From Anaerolineae bacterium (GTDB taxonomy: Bacteria; Chloroflexota; Anaerolineae; 4572-78; J111), in NCBI GenBank assembly GCA_023151115.1, contig JAKLJP010000020.1, positions 1-64,000 on the forward strand: a stretch of DNA of 64,000 nucleotides. Direction: 5' to 3'. The position numbers and the translations under genes were made by a program. Numbering within the stretch: the stretch's first letter is position 1; every line of letters begins with the position of its first letter. The notes beneath the pieces are model-generated. The model ran no database searches, had not been told where the DNA came from, and was given only the letters and a program-made list of their open reading frames with translations. Shown piece after piece: positions 42,025 through 50,631 of the stretch.

Positions 42025-43185
42025 ATGAAACAAGCAGTCATGTTTGGCGCCGGCAATATTGGCCGGGGCTTTTTGGGCCAGCTTTTCAGCGAGTCAGGCT
42101 ATCAGGTCAACTTTGTGGATGTGGATCAACCCCTCCTGGACGCTTTTAATCAACAAGGCCGTTACACCATCCGCCTTGTCACCAATGAGTCCAGCGCCGA
42201 TGTTACGGTTGGCCCGGTGCGCGGTTGGCCGGCGAGCGACCGGGAGGCGGTGGCCGGGGTCATCGCCGGGGCCGAAATTGGGGCCACGGCTGTGGGGGCC
42301 GGGGCGCTCAAGCATGTCGCGCCGGTCGTGGCGGCAGGGATTGTGCGGCGGGCGGAGCAGGGCGTCACCGCACCGTTTAATCTTATCATCTGTGAAAATC
42401 TCAAGCATGCCGCTCACTTATTTCGAGGCATGGTCGAGAATGAACTCCCCCCGGAATACCACGCTTACCTGGCCGGCCACATTGGTTTTGTAGACACGGT
42501 CATTGCGCGTATGGTGCCCCCCCTGCCGCCGGAACTGCGAGCGCAAGATCCCAGCCTGATTGTGGTCGAACCGTACAAAGAACTGCCGGTTGACGCAGCC
42601 GGCTTTGTCGGCCCGCCCCCGGCGATTGTGGGCATGCAGCCGGTCACGCCCTTTGCTTTTTATACCGAACGGAAATTATATATGCACAATGCCGGACATG
42701 CGGTGTTGGGCTACCTGGGCTATCAACGGGGCTATGAATATGGCTATGAAGCCTTGCAGGATACAGCCATTGCTGCTGCCGTGCGTGGGGCGATGCAGGA
42801 ATCGCAGCAGGCGTTGGAGCAAAAATATGGCCTGGCTCGGGGGGCCATTACGCCTTATCTTGAGGATGCCTTAGCCCGGTTTCACAACCGGGCCTTGGGG
42901 GATACCATTTTTCGCCTGAGCCGCGACCCTATCCGCAAGCTGGCCCCTAACGACCGGCTCATCGGGGCGGCGCTTACGGCGCTGGAGCAGGGCGTCCAGC
43001 CGGTCAACCTGGTTCGAGGCATCGCGGCGGCCCTACGTTTCGACCCGCCGGAAGACCCCATCGCCCTGCAATTGCAAGATCAACTCCAGCGCACCGGCCT
43101 GGAAGCCGTGCTGAAAAGCGTCTGCGGCCTTGAGCCGGATTCACCGTTGGCGGGGATGATTAAGCGGCAGTTTGAGCGGAGATAG
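42025..43185 (+). CDS. mtlD: Mannitol-1-phosphate 5-dehydrogenase
   Basis: 386 residues. GAGNIGRGFLGQLF is the NAD-binding motif, and NLIICENLKHAAHLFR, GFVDTVIARMVP and KLYMHNAGHAVLGYLGYQ are typical of the polyol-specific long-chain dehydrogenase family to which MtlD belongs; the Lys/Asn/His active-site set appears complete. Converts mannitol-1-phosphate to fructose-6-phosphate with NAD+. No mannitol PTS gene lies nearby, so it may serve mannitol synthesis or internal turnover. Confidence 0.9.
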   Translation: MKQAVMFGAGNIGRGFLGQLFSESGYQVNFVDVDQPLLDAFNQQGRYTIRLVTNESSADVTVGPVRGWPASDREAVAGVIAGAEIGATAVGAGALKHVAPVVAAGIVRRAEQGVTAPFNLIICENLKHAAHLFRGMVENELPPEYHAYLAGHIGFVDTVIARMVPPLPPELRAQDPSLIVVEPYKELPVDAAGFVGPPPAIVGMQPVTPFAFYTERKLYMHNAGHAVLGYLGYQRGYEYGYEALQDTAIAAAVRGAMQESQQALEQKYGLARGAITPYLEDALARFHNRALGDTIFRLSRDPIRKLAPNDRLIGAALTALEQGVQPVNLVRGIAAALRFDPPEDPIALQLQDQLQRTGLEAVLKSVCGLEPDSPLAGMIKRQFERR

Positions 43186-43196
43186 CAAGTTTAATC

Positions 43197-43237
43197 TGTG
43201 ATGCGTGATACGTGATCCTCACGTATCACGCATCATG
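43197..43237. repeat. Dispersed palindrome, GATACGTGAT words
   Basis: GTGATGCGTGATACGTGATC against CACGTATCACGCATCATG. Its right arm encodes the last codons and the stop of the convergent sulfurtransferase. Confidence 0.85.
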
Positions 43238-44100
43238 TTGTTCTCACCTGTAGCAACAGGCCGGTTGGGATCGGTAATCCAATCGCTCCAGGAGCCGACG
43301 TAGACACGGGCCTCGCCCAGGCCGGCATGAGCAAAGGCCAGGGCATTGTGGTTGGCCGTAACCCCGGAGCCGCAGTAAAAAACAGTCTGCGCGGCGGGTG
43401 TATCACCCACTAATTTCTCAAAACGGGCTCGCAACTGCTCTTTTGGCAGAAAGCGGCCATCCGGGCCGACATTTTCGAGCAGGGGCGCGGAAACGGCCCC
43501 CGGAATATGGCCGGCAATCGGATCATAGCCCGCCTTTTCGCCGCGATATGTCTCGCCGCTGCGCGAGTCAAGCAGCCGCCAGGCCGGGTCGGTACGAATG
43601 GCTTCCACTTCAGCCCCATCCACCAGCAGTTCGGGCCGGGGCCGGGGCGTAAATGAGCGGGGGGAGCGAGTCTCTTGGCCGCTGCGACTGGGCCGGCCCT
43701 GGCTTTGCCACAAAGCCCAGCCGCCGTCCAGCACGGCTACAGCCTCGTGGCCCAGCCAGCGCAGCATGCCCCACAACCGCGCCGCTATCGAGCCATTGCT
43801 ACTGTCGTAAGCCACCACTTGCACGGCAGCGTCAATGCCCCACTTTGAAAAAGTCTGGGTAGTGGTCTCAATATCCGGCAGCGGGTGGCGGCCGGTCTGG
43901 CCGGGGATGATCGGCCCGCTCAGGTCTTCGTCTAAATGAGCATAGACCGCGCCGGGAATGTGGCTTTGCCAATACTCCCGCCGGCCCTGTGCGGTGTCGT
44001 CGAGCGAGAAGCGGCAGTCCACAATGACCCAATGGGGGTCGGTCAGATGTTGGTTGAGTTCCTCGGTTGAAATAAGCGTTGTGTATGGCACAGAAATCAT
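43219..44100 (-). CDS. Thiosulfate/3-mercaptopyruvate sulfurtransferase
   Basis: About 290 residues with tandem rhodanese domains, the usual length. The persulfide-forming cysteine is in VFYCGSGVTANHN; the N-terminal domain has DPHWVIVDCRFSL, the C-terminal domain LLDSRSGETYRGE. The loop CGSGVTA favours mercaptopyruvate-type enzymes. Ribosome binding site AGAGGA abuts ATG 44100, so GTG 44091 is perhaps the true start. The C-terminal MMRDT and stop are encoded by a palindromic element. Confidence 0.9.
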   Translation of the reverse strand: MISVPYTTLISTEELNQHLTDPHWVIVDCRFSLDDTAQGRREYWQSHIPGAVYAHLDEDLSGPIIPGQTGRHPLPDIETTTQTFSKWGIDAAVQVVAYDSSNGSIAARLWGMLRWLGHEAVAVLDGGWALWQSQGRPSRSGQETRSPRSFTPRPRPELLVDGAEVEAIRTDPAWRLLDSRSGETYRGEKAGYDPIAGHIPGAVSAPLLENVGPDGRFLPKEQLRARFEKLVGDTPAAQTVFYCGSGVTANHNALAFAHAGLGEARVYVGSWSDWITDPNRPVATGENNMMRDT

Positions 44101-44112
44101 TCCTCTTTCAAA

Positions 44113-44212
44113 TTGTCAATTGTGAATAATGAATTGTGAACTATGAACGGATTGGCAGCCTCAGAGACTCATTAACAATTCACGATTGACAATTCACCAT
44201 TCACAATTAATC
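44113..44212. repeat. Dispersed palindrome, AATTGTGAATTG words
   Basis: AATTGTCAATTGTGAATAAT and GAATTGTGAAC on the left, AACAATTCACGATTGACAAT and TCACCATTCACAATT on the right. It fills the gap between two minus-strand genes and starts right at the stop of the lipoprotein gene. Same word family at 58096. Confidence 0.9.
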
Positions 44213-45812
44213 AGCGTAATACTGCCAGGGCAAAATTGGGCGACAGGCTGCGGGTCTGGCCGTCCAGGGTCACTACAGCCGTGCCCAGATTGGCGGCTTC
44301 GTCCATGGTCCCATACAGCAGGCGGTTCTCGTCGAGCCATTCCCAGGCCATCGTTACGCTGTTGTCGCTGACCAGGGTTTTGACTTCGCCGGTGTAGGGC
44401 GGCGTCACCAGGCTGATGAAGCCGGGATTGGGGCGTGGCAGCTCTGGCTCATTGGCTTGGGCCAGCCTGGCTGAGACAAAAGCCAGGTTTCCACTTGGCC
44501 CAAAAACCGGCGAGCCGATAAAATCGGTGGCCGGCGGGGTAATGGCGGCCATGGTTTGGCCGTCGCTGTCCAGCACCGTCACCCCTTGACCCGACTGAAC
44601 GTAGGCCAACAGCCCATCAGCCGAAATATCGCCAATACAAATGGCCTGGCCTTCGGGACAGGTAAAGATGGCGTGCGGCTCGCCGCCGCTTACCGGCAGG
44701 CTGTAGACGCTGTTGTAGCGCCCGCTAAAGCTGAACATCGCCCCACCCAGGCCGTCGGGCTGCACAGCATAATACAGGGTGTTCTGGTCGGCTGAAAAGC
44801 GGATTGGCTCGACGTAGCGGAGGGGCTGTTCAACCCCCTCAAGCAAAACAATTTGATTGGTGCCGTCCATTCCGGCCACCCACAGATCGCTGCGATACAG
44901 CGGTGGGTCTGCTTCCGTCGAGATAACTGCCCGCGACCAAGCTATTTTACCTCCATCAGCCGAGACGGTAAAGTTATACGGGCCAAACTCGGCCATATCC
45001 ACCGCAGTAAAAGGGAGCGGCGTCTGCTCGCCCGTAGGGCTAAGCTGCCAGACGGTGACCGTTTTGGCTTCCGGCTCATAGACCGCATAATAGATGTTGC
45101 CCTTTGCCGTAGCAACCCGGCCATAGGGCGGCTGGCTAAGCTGAAAGTTGCAGTTTGCGCCGCTGTTTGGGTCAACCATCACCACCCCGCCGGACCGCTC
45201 AAAATCTATCACCAGCGCGGCCGGCCGAGCGAGGTCGGGGCAAAGTCCCTCCGGGCCGATCACGATTGGCTCCGGGGTGGGCGGTGGGGCCGGTTGGGGC
45301 CGGATGCGCACCAGCAGACTGTTGGCCCAGTCAAAGATAGCCCGCTGCTGGGCTTCGCCGGCGGGGGCGCTGCCCTGGCCGGTAAAGGTCAAGGCGCTGG
45401 CCAGGCTGTCCGGCCCGCCGGGGTTGTCTTCAAAATTGAGTTGAAACCCGGCCAGATTTTGAACCCAACCCTGGAGCGGGGCCAGGTCGGGCGGGGCCAG
45501 CACACCGCTCAACTCCGCTGGCTCGGCGCACGAGCGGCGCAAAAGGTAGCCTCCCGCCGTGTCGAGAATCAATTCATCGCAAAAACCGACAATCCCACCC
45601 GACAAGGTGAAGACCAGCACCGGACCCGCCGCAGCCGCTTCGGGCGTGGCTGCCGGAGTAGAAGGAGGGGCAGCGGTTTCGGCGGGCGGAGGCGTAACGA
45701 CAGCTACCGCCGTCGGGGGAGCAGCCGGGGCAATGTCCTCAGAACGGGCTGAACTGCCGCAGGCGGTCAGACAGATGAGCAGAGTCAGGGTAAAAAATAG
45801 TTTTATGGGCAT
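44211..45812 (-). CDS. Lipoprotein with TolB-like propeller
   Basis: 533 residues. Signal peptide with lipobox LTAC (C18), a low-complexity Ala/Pro/Thr linker to about residue 65, an unrecognised domain at 65-170, then TolB/PD40-like repeats from about 230 to the end (KIAWSRAVIS, RFSADQNTLYYAV, DISADGLLAYV, VFGPSGNLAFV). Likely surface-exposed and non-catalytic. Monocistronic and divergent from the type III restriction-modification genes. Similar in design to the proteins at 8909 and 14678. Confidence 0.8.
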   Translation of the reverse strand: MPIKLFFTLTLLICLTACGSSARSEDIAPAAPPTAVAVVTPPPAETAAPPSTPAATPEAAAAGPVLVFTLSGGIVGFCDELILDTAGGYLLRRSCAEPAELSGVLAPPDLAPLQGWVQNLAGFQLNFEDNPGGPDSLASALTFTGQGSAPAGEAQQRAIFDWANSLLVRIRPQPAPPPTPEPIVIGPEGLCPDLARPAALVIDFERSGGVVMVDPNSGANCNFQLSQPPYGRVATAKGNIYYAVYEPEAKTVTVWQLSPTGEQTPLPFTAVDMAEFGPYNFTVSADGGKIAWSRAVISTEADPPLYRSDLWVAGMDGTNQIVLLEGVEQPLRYVEPIRFSADQNTLYYAVQPDGLGGAMFSFSGRYNSVYSLPVSGGEPHAIFTCPEGQAICIGDISADGLLAYVQSGQGVTVLDSDGQTMAAITPPATDFIGSPVFGPSGNLAFVSARLAQANEPELPRPNPGFISLVTPPYTGEVKTLVSDNSVTMAWEWLDENRLLYGTMDEAANLGTAVVTLDGQTRSLSPNFALAVLR

Positions 45813-45917
45813 CAGTAGGCTACCTGTTTTTGGAATATAACTTTACATAATTTTACTTGAGCTTGGGTTAAAATTCAACTTCAATAGCGTTACCCAACTA
45901 CGCTTAATTTCATTGTT

Positions 45918-45957
45918 GTCTCATTGGGCCGTCCATTGTAAAATGAGACAGCCTTTT
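45918..45957 (+). terminator. Hairpin plus T-run upstream of the type III system
   Basis: GTCTCATT (45918-45925) pairs with AATGAGAC (45942-45949), then GCC and TTTTT. The stem is long-looped. It could terminate transcription or act as an operator in front of the methylase gene. Confidence 0.4.
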
Positions 45958-45997
45958 TCTTTAATTGCGCTATTTCAAAATTTCTGTGAGTGACACA

Positions 45998-47956
45998 ATG
46001 AATAATTTGTTTAACGAACTAAAAGACCTGTTGGCCCAAGATGACCGTTTTATGGTGGATGACGACATCCTCAAGAACCAGGTGGTTGAGTTTGCCCTTA
46101 AGCTGGATAAGCCCCTGCTGAAATTGCTGTTGTCTCACCCTCGACTGAAGGAGCATTTTTTTGTAGACGTGGATGGGGTACTGGTTTTTGACCAAGAAAT
46201 GTTCATCCGCTTTGTGAATAACAAAGCCTTTTTACCCGATTCTTATACCAGTTTTAAAAACAAAATCGGCCTGGCTGTTGGCGACGACTATTTACAAGAA
46301 CGCCGCGAGGTGGTCCTGGCCTGGCCCTACAAAGATTGCGTTTTGCAGGGCGGACAGGATCAAGAGGATGCTAAACGAGACGAGATTTTCTGGAACGAGA
46401 TTTTAGCCCCCGATGAGATTGACCGCCTCTTTGACCCCAAAGTGCTGACTGGCTTCAAACGCTACAACATTGAGGGCGAACACACCGTAACAGAGATTGC
46501 CCCCACCGACAACCTGATTATTAAAGGCAATAACCTGCTGGCCCTGCACTCGCTCAAGAAACGTTTTGCCGGGAAGGTCAAGCTGATTTATATTGATCCG
46601 CCCTATAATAATGGTGAAGATAGCTTTGGTTACAATGACCGTTTTAACCACTCTACCTGGTTGACTTTTATAAAAAATAGATTAGAAGCGGCAAGAGAGT
46701 TATTGCAAGATAATGGGGTAATATTTATTCACATTGGCGACAGAGAACTTCATTATCTGAAAGTATTGACTGATGAAGTTTTTGGCCGAGACAATTTCAT
46801 TGCTACCATACCGAGAAAAACCCGAAGTGGTAAAAGTGATGTCCCCTACAAACTATCGCAAGATTTTGATTGGATGATAGCTTATACAAAAAGGGCCTCA
46901 CGAACTACAGAGCTTTTCCAAAGAACTGTGGATAGAAAATATTACAAGTCTGATGACTTTCCTGATGATGAATGGCGGTTGACAGACTTGACTACTCAGA
47001 GAACTATTTATGAAAGGCCGAACTCAGATTTTACCCTAATCAATCCAAGAAATGGTGAAGAATTTCCTGTAAATCCGAACCGATGTTGGGGAATTACAAA
47101 AGATTCAGTTGATGAATATTTGAGCAGAAAGAAAATTGTGTTTCCGGGAGATTATGATTTTTTGAACATCAAACAGCCAGCTATGCGGGTATTTAAATCC
47201 GAAGAAATTAAAAAAAGGGGGGAAGACTTTGATAAGTCGTATGTTTCATCTGACTTTCTAAATCAGGCAATGGATGATTTTTTAAAGAACACAACAAATA
47301 AGAAGGGGACTGATGAAATAGTGGCCCTTTTCGGAGAAAAAGTATTTGCCTATCCTAAAAATGAATTGCTTTTGCAACGAATTATTGAATATACAACCGT
47401 AGAAAATGACATTGTGCTTGACTTTAATCTTGGCTCCGGTACTACCGCCGCCGTAGCCCACAAAATGGGAAGACAATATATCGGTATAGAGCAAATGGAT
47501 TATGTCGAGACGATCACTATTGAACGACTTAAAAAAGTCGTCGGGCGCAGGGTTAAGGCCGAAGGCAAGTTGTTTGAGGAAATAGAGTTTGACCGGGGCG
47601 GCATTTCCCAAGATGTTGGTTGGCAGGGCGGCGGCAGTTTTGTCTACTGTGAGCTGATGCAGTGGAACCAACGCTACATTGACCAAATTGAAACCGCCGC
47701 GACCCAAGAAGAATTACAAACTATCTGGCAGGAGATGCAGGCGAAGGCCTTTTTGAGCTACCGGCTGGATGTGGCTCAATTCAACCAACATGCTGGTGAT
47801 TTTGCCGACCTAAATCTTGATGATCAGAAGAAATTTTTGCTGGAAACCCTGGACAAAAACCAGCTTTACGTGAATTTGAGTGAGATGGACGATGTCACTT
47901 ACGGGGTCAGCGAGGTAGATAAAACCCTCAACCGCCAATTTTACGAGCTGGAGTAA
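45998..47956 (+). CDS. Type III restriction-modification system, Mod methyltransferase
   Basis: 652 residues from ATG 45998. N6-adenine methyltransferase of beta class: motif IV DPPYNNGED near 199 precedes motif I (LDFNLGSGTTAAVAHKMGRQ, near 475), the permuted order typical of Mod proteins. The region between (about 250-440) differs from conserved parts and should carry target recognition. Mod recognises an asymmetric site and methylates one strand; it is needed for Res to cut. Three bases separate it from res. Base use in the central part is AT-richer than the flanks, common in these domains. Confidence 0.93.
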   Translation: MNNLFNELKDLLAQDDRFMVDDDILKNQVVEFALKLDKPLLKLLLSHPRLKEHFFVDVDGVLVFDQEMFIRFVNNKAFLPDSYTSFKNKIGLAVGDDYLQERREVVLAWPYKDCVLQGGQDQEDAKRDEIFWNEILAPDEIDRLFDPKVLTGFKRYNIEGEHTVTEIAPTDNLIIKGNNLLALHSLKKRFAGKVKLIYIDPPYNNGEDSFGYNDRFNHSTWLTFIKNRLEAARELLQDNGVIFIHIGDRELHYLKVLTDEVFGRDNFIATIPRKTRSGKSDVPYKLSQDFDWMIAYTKRASRTTELFQRTVDRKYYKSDDFPDDEWRLTDLTTQRTIYERPNSDFTLINPRNGEEFPVNPNRCWGITKDSVDEYLSRKKIVFPGDYDFLNIKQPAMRVFKSEEIKKRGEDFDKSYVSSDFLNQAMDDFLKNTTNKKGTDEIVALFGEKVFAYPKNELLLQRIIEYTTVENDIVLDFNLGSGTTAAVAHKMGRQYIGIEQMDYVETITIERLKKVVGRRVKAEGKLFEEIEFDRGGISQDVGWQGGGSFVYCELMQWNQRYIDQIETAATQEELQTIWQEMQAKAFLSYRLDVAQFNQHAGDFADLNLDDQKKFLLETLDKNQLYVNLSEMDDVTYGVSEVDKTLNRQFYELE

Positions 47957-47959
47957 ATT

Positions 47960-50557
47960 ATGCCTTCACTCAGAGAAGAATTTGATACCCTGGTAAAATA
48001 CACCGTTATCAAGCAAGATGTGCCGGGTTTCATTGCCCAAAACCTCAACCCAGCCTTTGAACTGCGCCCCTATCAAATCAATGCTCTGGCTCGCTTTTTT
48101 TTCTACATCAACGACTTTAAAGACCGCGCCCGGCCCACCCAACTGCTCTTTCACATGGCCACCGGCAGCGGCAAAACAGTAATTATGGCCGCCGCCATCC
48201 TGTATCTGTACGAGCGTGGTTATCGTCACTTCGTCTTTTTTGTCAACAGTACCAACATCATCGAAAAAACCCGTGATAACTTTCTCAACCCTCTATCATC
48301 CAAATATCTCTTTGCCGAACCAATCAAGTTTGGTCCCAAACAGGTCCAAATCAGGGAAGTTGAAAATTTTGAAATCGCCGGGCCGGATGATATCTCCATT
48401 TTGTTTACCACCATTCAAGGCTTGCATACCCGTCTCAATACCCCCCGCGAAAACGCCCTCACTTACCAGGACTTTGCCAACAAGCGTATTGTGCTAATCT
48501 CAGACGAGGCCCACCACATCAACGCCCTGACCAAAAGCAGCCTCACTCAAACTGAAGCGGAAGAGGAGAAAACCTGGGAGGCTACCGTTAACAAAATCTT
48601 TACTACGCACGTTGATAACCTCCTTTTGGAATTTACCGCTACGGTTGAATTGAGCCACCCCGCCGTCAAAACCAAGTACGATAATAAAATTTTATACCAA
48701 TATTCCCTCAAAGAATTTCGGGAAGACGGTTACTCCAAAGAGGTTAAGGTTTTGCAGGCCGACTTGGAGCCGATTGACCGTGCTTTACAGGCGGTCGTTC
48801 TCAGCCAGTATCGGCGCAAAGTGGCTGAAAAACATCGTCTCCAAATAAAACCGGTCTTGCTGATGAAATCTCGCACCATTGCCGAGTCTGAAACGTTTGA
48901 AGCTGAATTTCACACCGCCATTCGAGAACTGACGGTTGAACGGCTGCAAACCATCAAAGCCAAAGCTGCCGCGCCCAGTGTTCAACACGCCTTCCACTAT
49001 TTTGCAAGCGGCGGTATCTCGCTGGAAAACCTTGTCACCGAACTTAAAGCAGACTTTAACCCTGACCATTGCTTATCGGTCAATTCCAAATCCGACAGCG
49101 AAGAAAAGCAGTTATTGGTCAACTCGCTGGAAGACCGCGACAATCAAATTCGGGTCGTCTTTGCCGTAGATAAGCTCAATGAAGGCTGGGACGTGCTGAA
49201 CTTATTTGATATTGTTCGCCTCTATGACACCCGCGATGCCAAGCAGGGACGACCAGGTCCTACCACGATTGCCGAAGCCCAATTGATTGGCCGGGGCGCC
49301 AGATATTTTCCGTTTCAACTCAACAAAGACCAAACCCGCCACAAACGCAAGTTTGATGAAGACCTGGACAATGAACTACGGGTACTGGAAGAACTGTACT
49401 ACCACAGCGCCCACAACCCGCGCTACATTCAAGAATTGCGGCAGGCATTGGTTGAAACCGGCATTATGCCGGATAGAACCAGAGAAATTCAGGTCAAAAT
49501 TAAAGAAAGTTTCAAGCAGTCGGATTTCTGGCAAAATGGAATGATCTTTCTCAACAAAAGAATCCGCAATGACCGGGCCAACATCACCGGCCTGTCTGAT
49601 ATCCAATTTACTGACCGCCACACCTACCGCCTGCGTACCGGCTTTGCTCAGGATAGCGTCGTATTTGAAGACTCCTCGAATGGCAGCAGCAATGCCACCA
49701 TGAGTCAAACCTACAATTTGTTAGATTTTGGCCCGCATCTTATTCGCAAAGCCCTCAATAAATTAACCTTTTACCATTTCGATAATCTCAAGCAATATTT
49801 TCCTCAGCTTGAGTCTATAACTCAATTTATAACAACTGCTGATTTCCTGGGCCGAATTCAAATAGAGGTCATCGGCCCAGCCGAGCAAATCAACCGGCTA
49901 TCACCTGCTCATAAGCTGGATACCACCTTACACGTTTTAACCCGCTTAAGCGCCGAAATTCAAACCGGCACAGCCGAATTTATTGGCACAAAAGAGTTTA
50001 AGCCGGAAGCTATTCAACTTTGCCTAAAAGACAAAACTTTGAATATTGTGCTGGATGACACGGGTGATAAAGAGTTTGGGTGGGGGATGCGGGAAAGTAG
50101 AAATATAGAGTTGATTCTGGACTTACAAGGGCAGGATTGGTATGTTTATGATGAAAACTATGGCACAGCAGAAGAAAAATACTTTGTCAAATTCATCTAT
50201 AGCGCCATTGAAAAGCTAAAAAGGCGATACGATACCATCTACTTGCTGCGTAATGAACGATTATTTCAAATCTACCGCTTTTCCGATGGTCGCGCTATCG
50301 AGCCGGACTTTGCGCTTTTCTTGATTGAAAAAGCCTCCGGCAAATCAATTATGTATCAACTATTTATTGAACCCAAAGGGGCGCACCTGCTCAGAGAAGA
50401 CAAGTGGAAAGAGGATTTTCTAAAAGAGATTGAACGAGAATACCAGATTCTGGTAATGTATGAAAGTAAAGAGTTCAAGCTCTACGGTATGCCCTTTTAT
50501 AATGAACAATTGACAAAGACAGAATTTGAGGATAGGTTTAGCCAATTTTTGAGCTAA
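47960..50557 (+). CDS. Type III restriction-modification system, Res subunit
   Basis: 865 residues. SF2 helicase: Walker A MATGSGKTVIMAA near 67, Walker B LISDEAHH near 182, and motif VI in GRGARYFPF. The C-terminal nuclease has EPDFALF and QLFIEPKGAH (PD...ExK near 800). ATP-driven translocation or sliding leads to cutting when two head-to-head sites meet. Complete, no frameshift seen. A short overlap-free gap to mod suggests one operon. Confidence 0.93.
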   Translation: MPSLREEFDTLVKYTVIKQDVPGFIAQNLNPAFELRPYQINALARFFFYINDFKDRARPTQLLFHMATGSGKTVIMAAAILYLYERGYRHFVFFVNSTNIIEKTRDNFLNPLSSKYLFAEPIKFGPKQVQIREVENFEIAGPDDISILFTTIQGLHTRLNTPRENALTYQDFANKRIVLISDEAHHINALTKSSLTQTEAEEEKTWEATVNKIFTTHVDNLLLEFTATVELSHPAVKTKYDNKILYQYSLKEFREDGYSKEVKVLQADLEPIDRALQAVVLSQYRRKVAEKHRLQIKPVLLMKSRTIAESETFEAEFHTAIRELTVERLQTIKAKAAAPSVQHAFHYFASGGISLENLVTELKADFNPDHCLSVNSKSDSEEKQLLVNSLEDRDNQIRVVFAVDKLNEGWDVLNLFDIVRLYDTRDAKQGRPGPTTIAEAQLIGRGARYFPFQLNKDQTRHKRKFDEDLDNELRVLEELYYHSAHNPRYIQELRQALVETGIMPDRTREIQVKIKESFKQSDFWQNGMIFLNKRIRNDRANITGLSDIQFTDRHTYRLRTGFAQDSVVFEDSSNGSSNATMSQTYNLLDFGPHLIRKALNKLTFYHFDNLKQYFPQLESITQFITTADFLGRIQIEVIGPAEQINRLSPAHKLDTTLHVLTRLSAEIQTGTAEFIGTKEFKPEAIQLCLKDKTLNIVLDDTGDKEFGWGMRESRNIELILDLQGQDWYVYDENYGTAEEKYFVKFIYSAIEKLKRRYDTIYLLRNERLFQIYRFSDGRAIEPDFALFLIEKASGKSIMYQLFIEPKGAHLLREDKWKEDFLKEIEREYQILVMYESKEFKLYGMPFYNEQLTKTEFEDRFSQFLS

Positions 50558-50631
50558 TTAAAGAGGGATCTGGTGTTGAATTCAAGGGTTTTTTTATTGA
50601 CAACCCTCAGCAACCTCCCAGGAGACAAGTT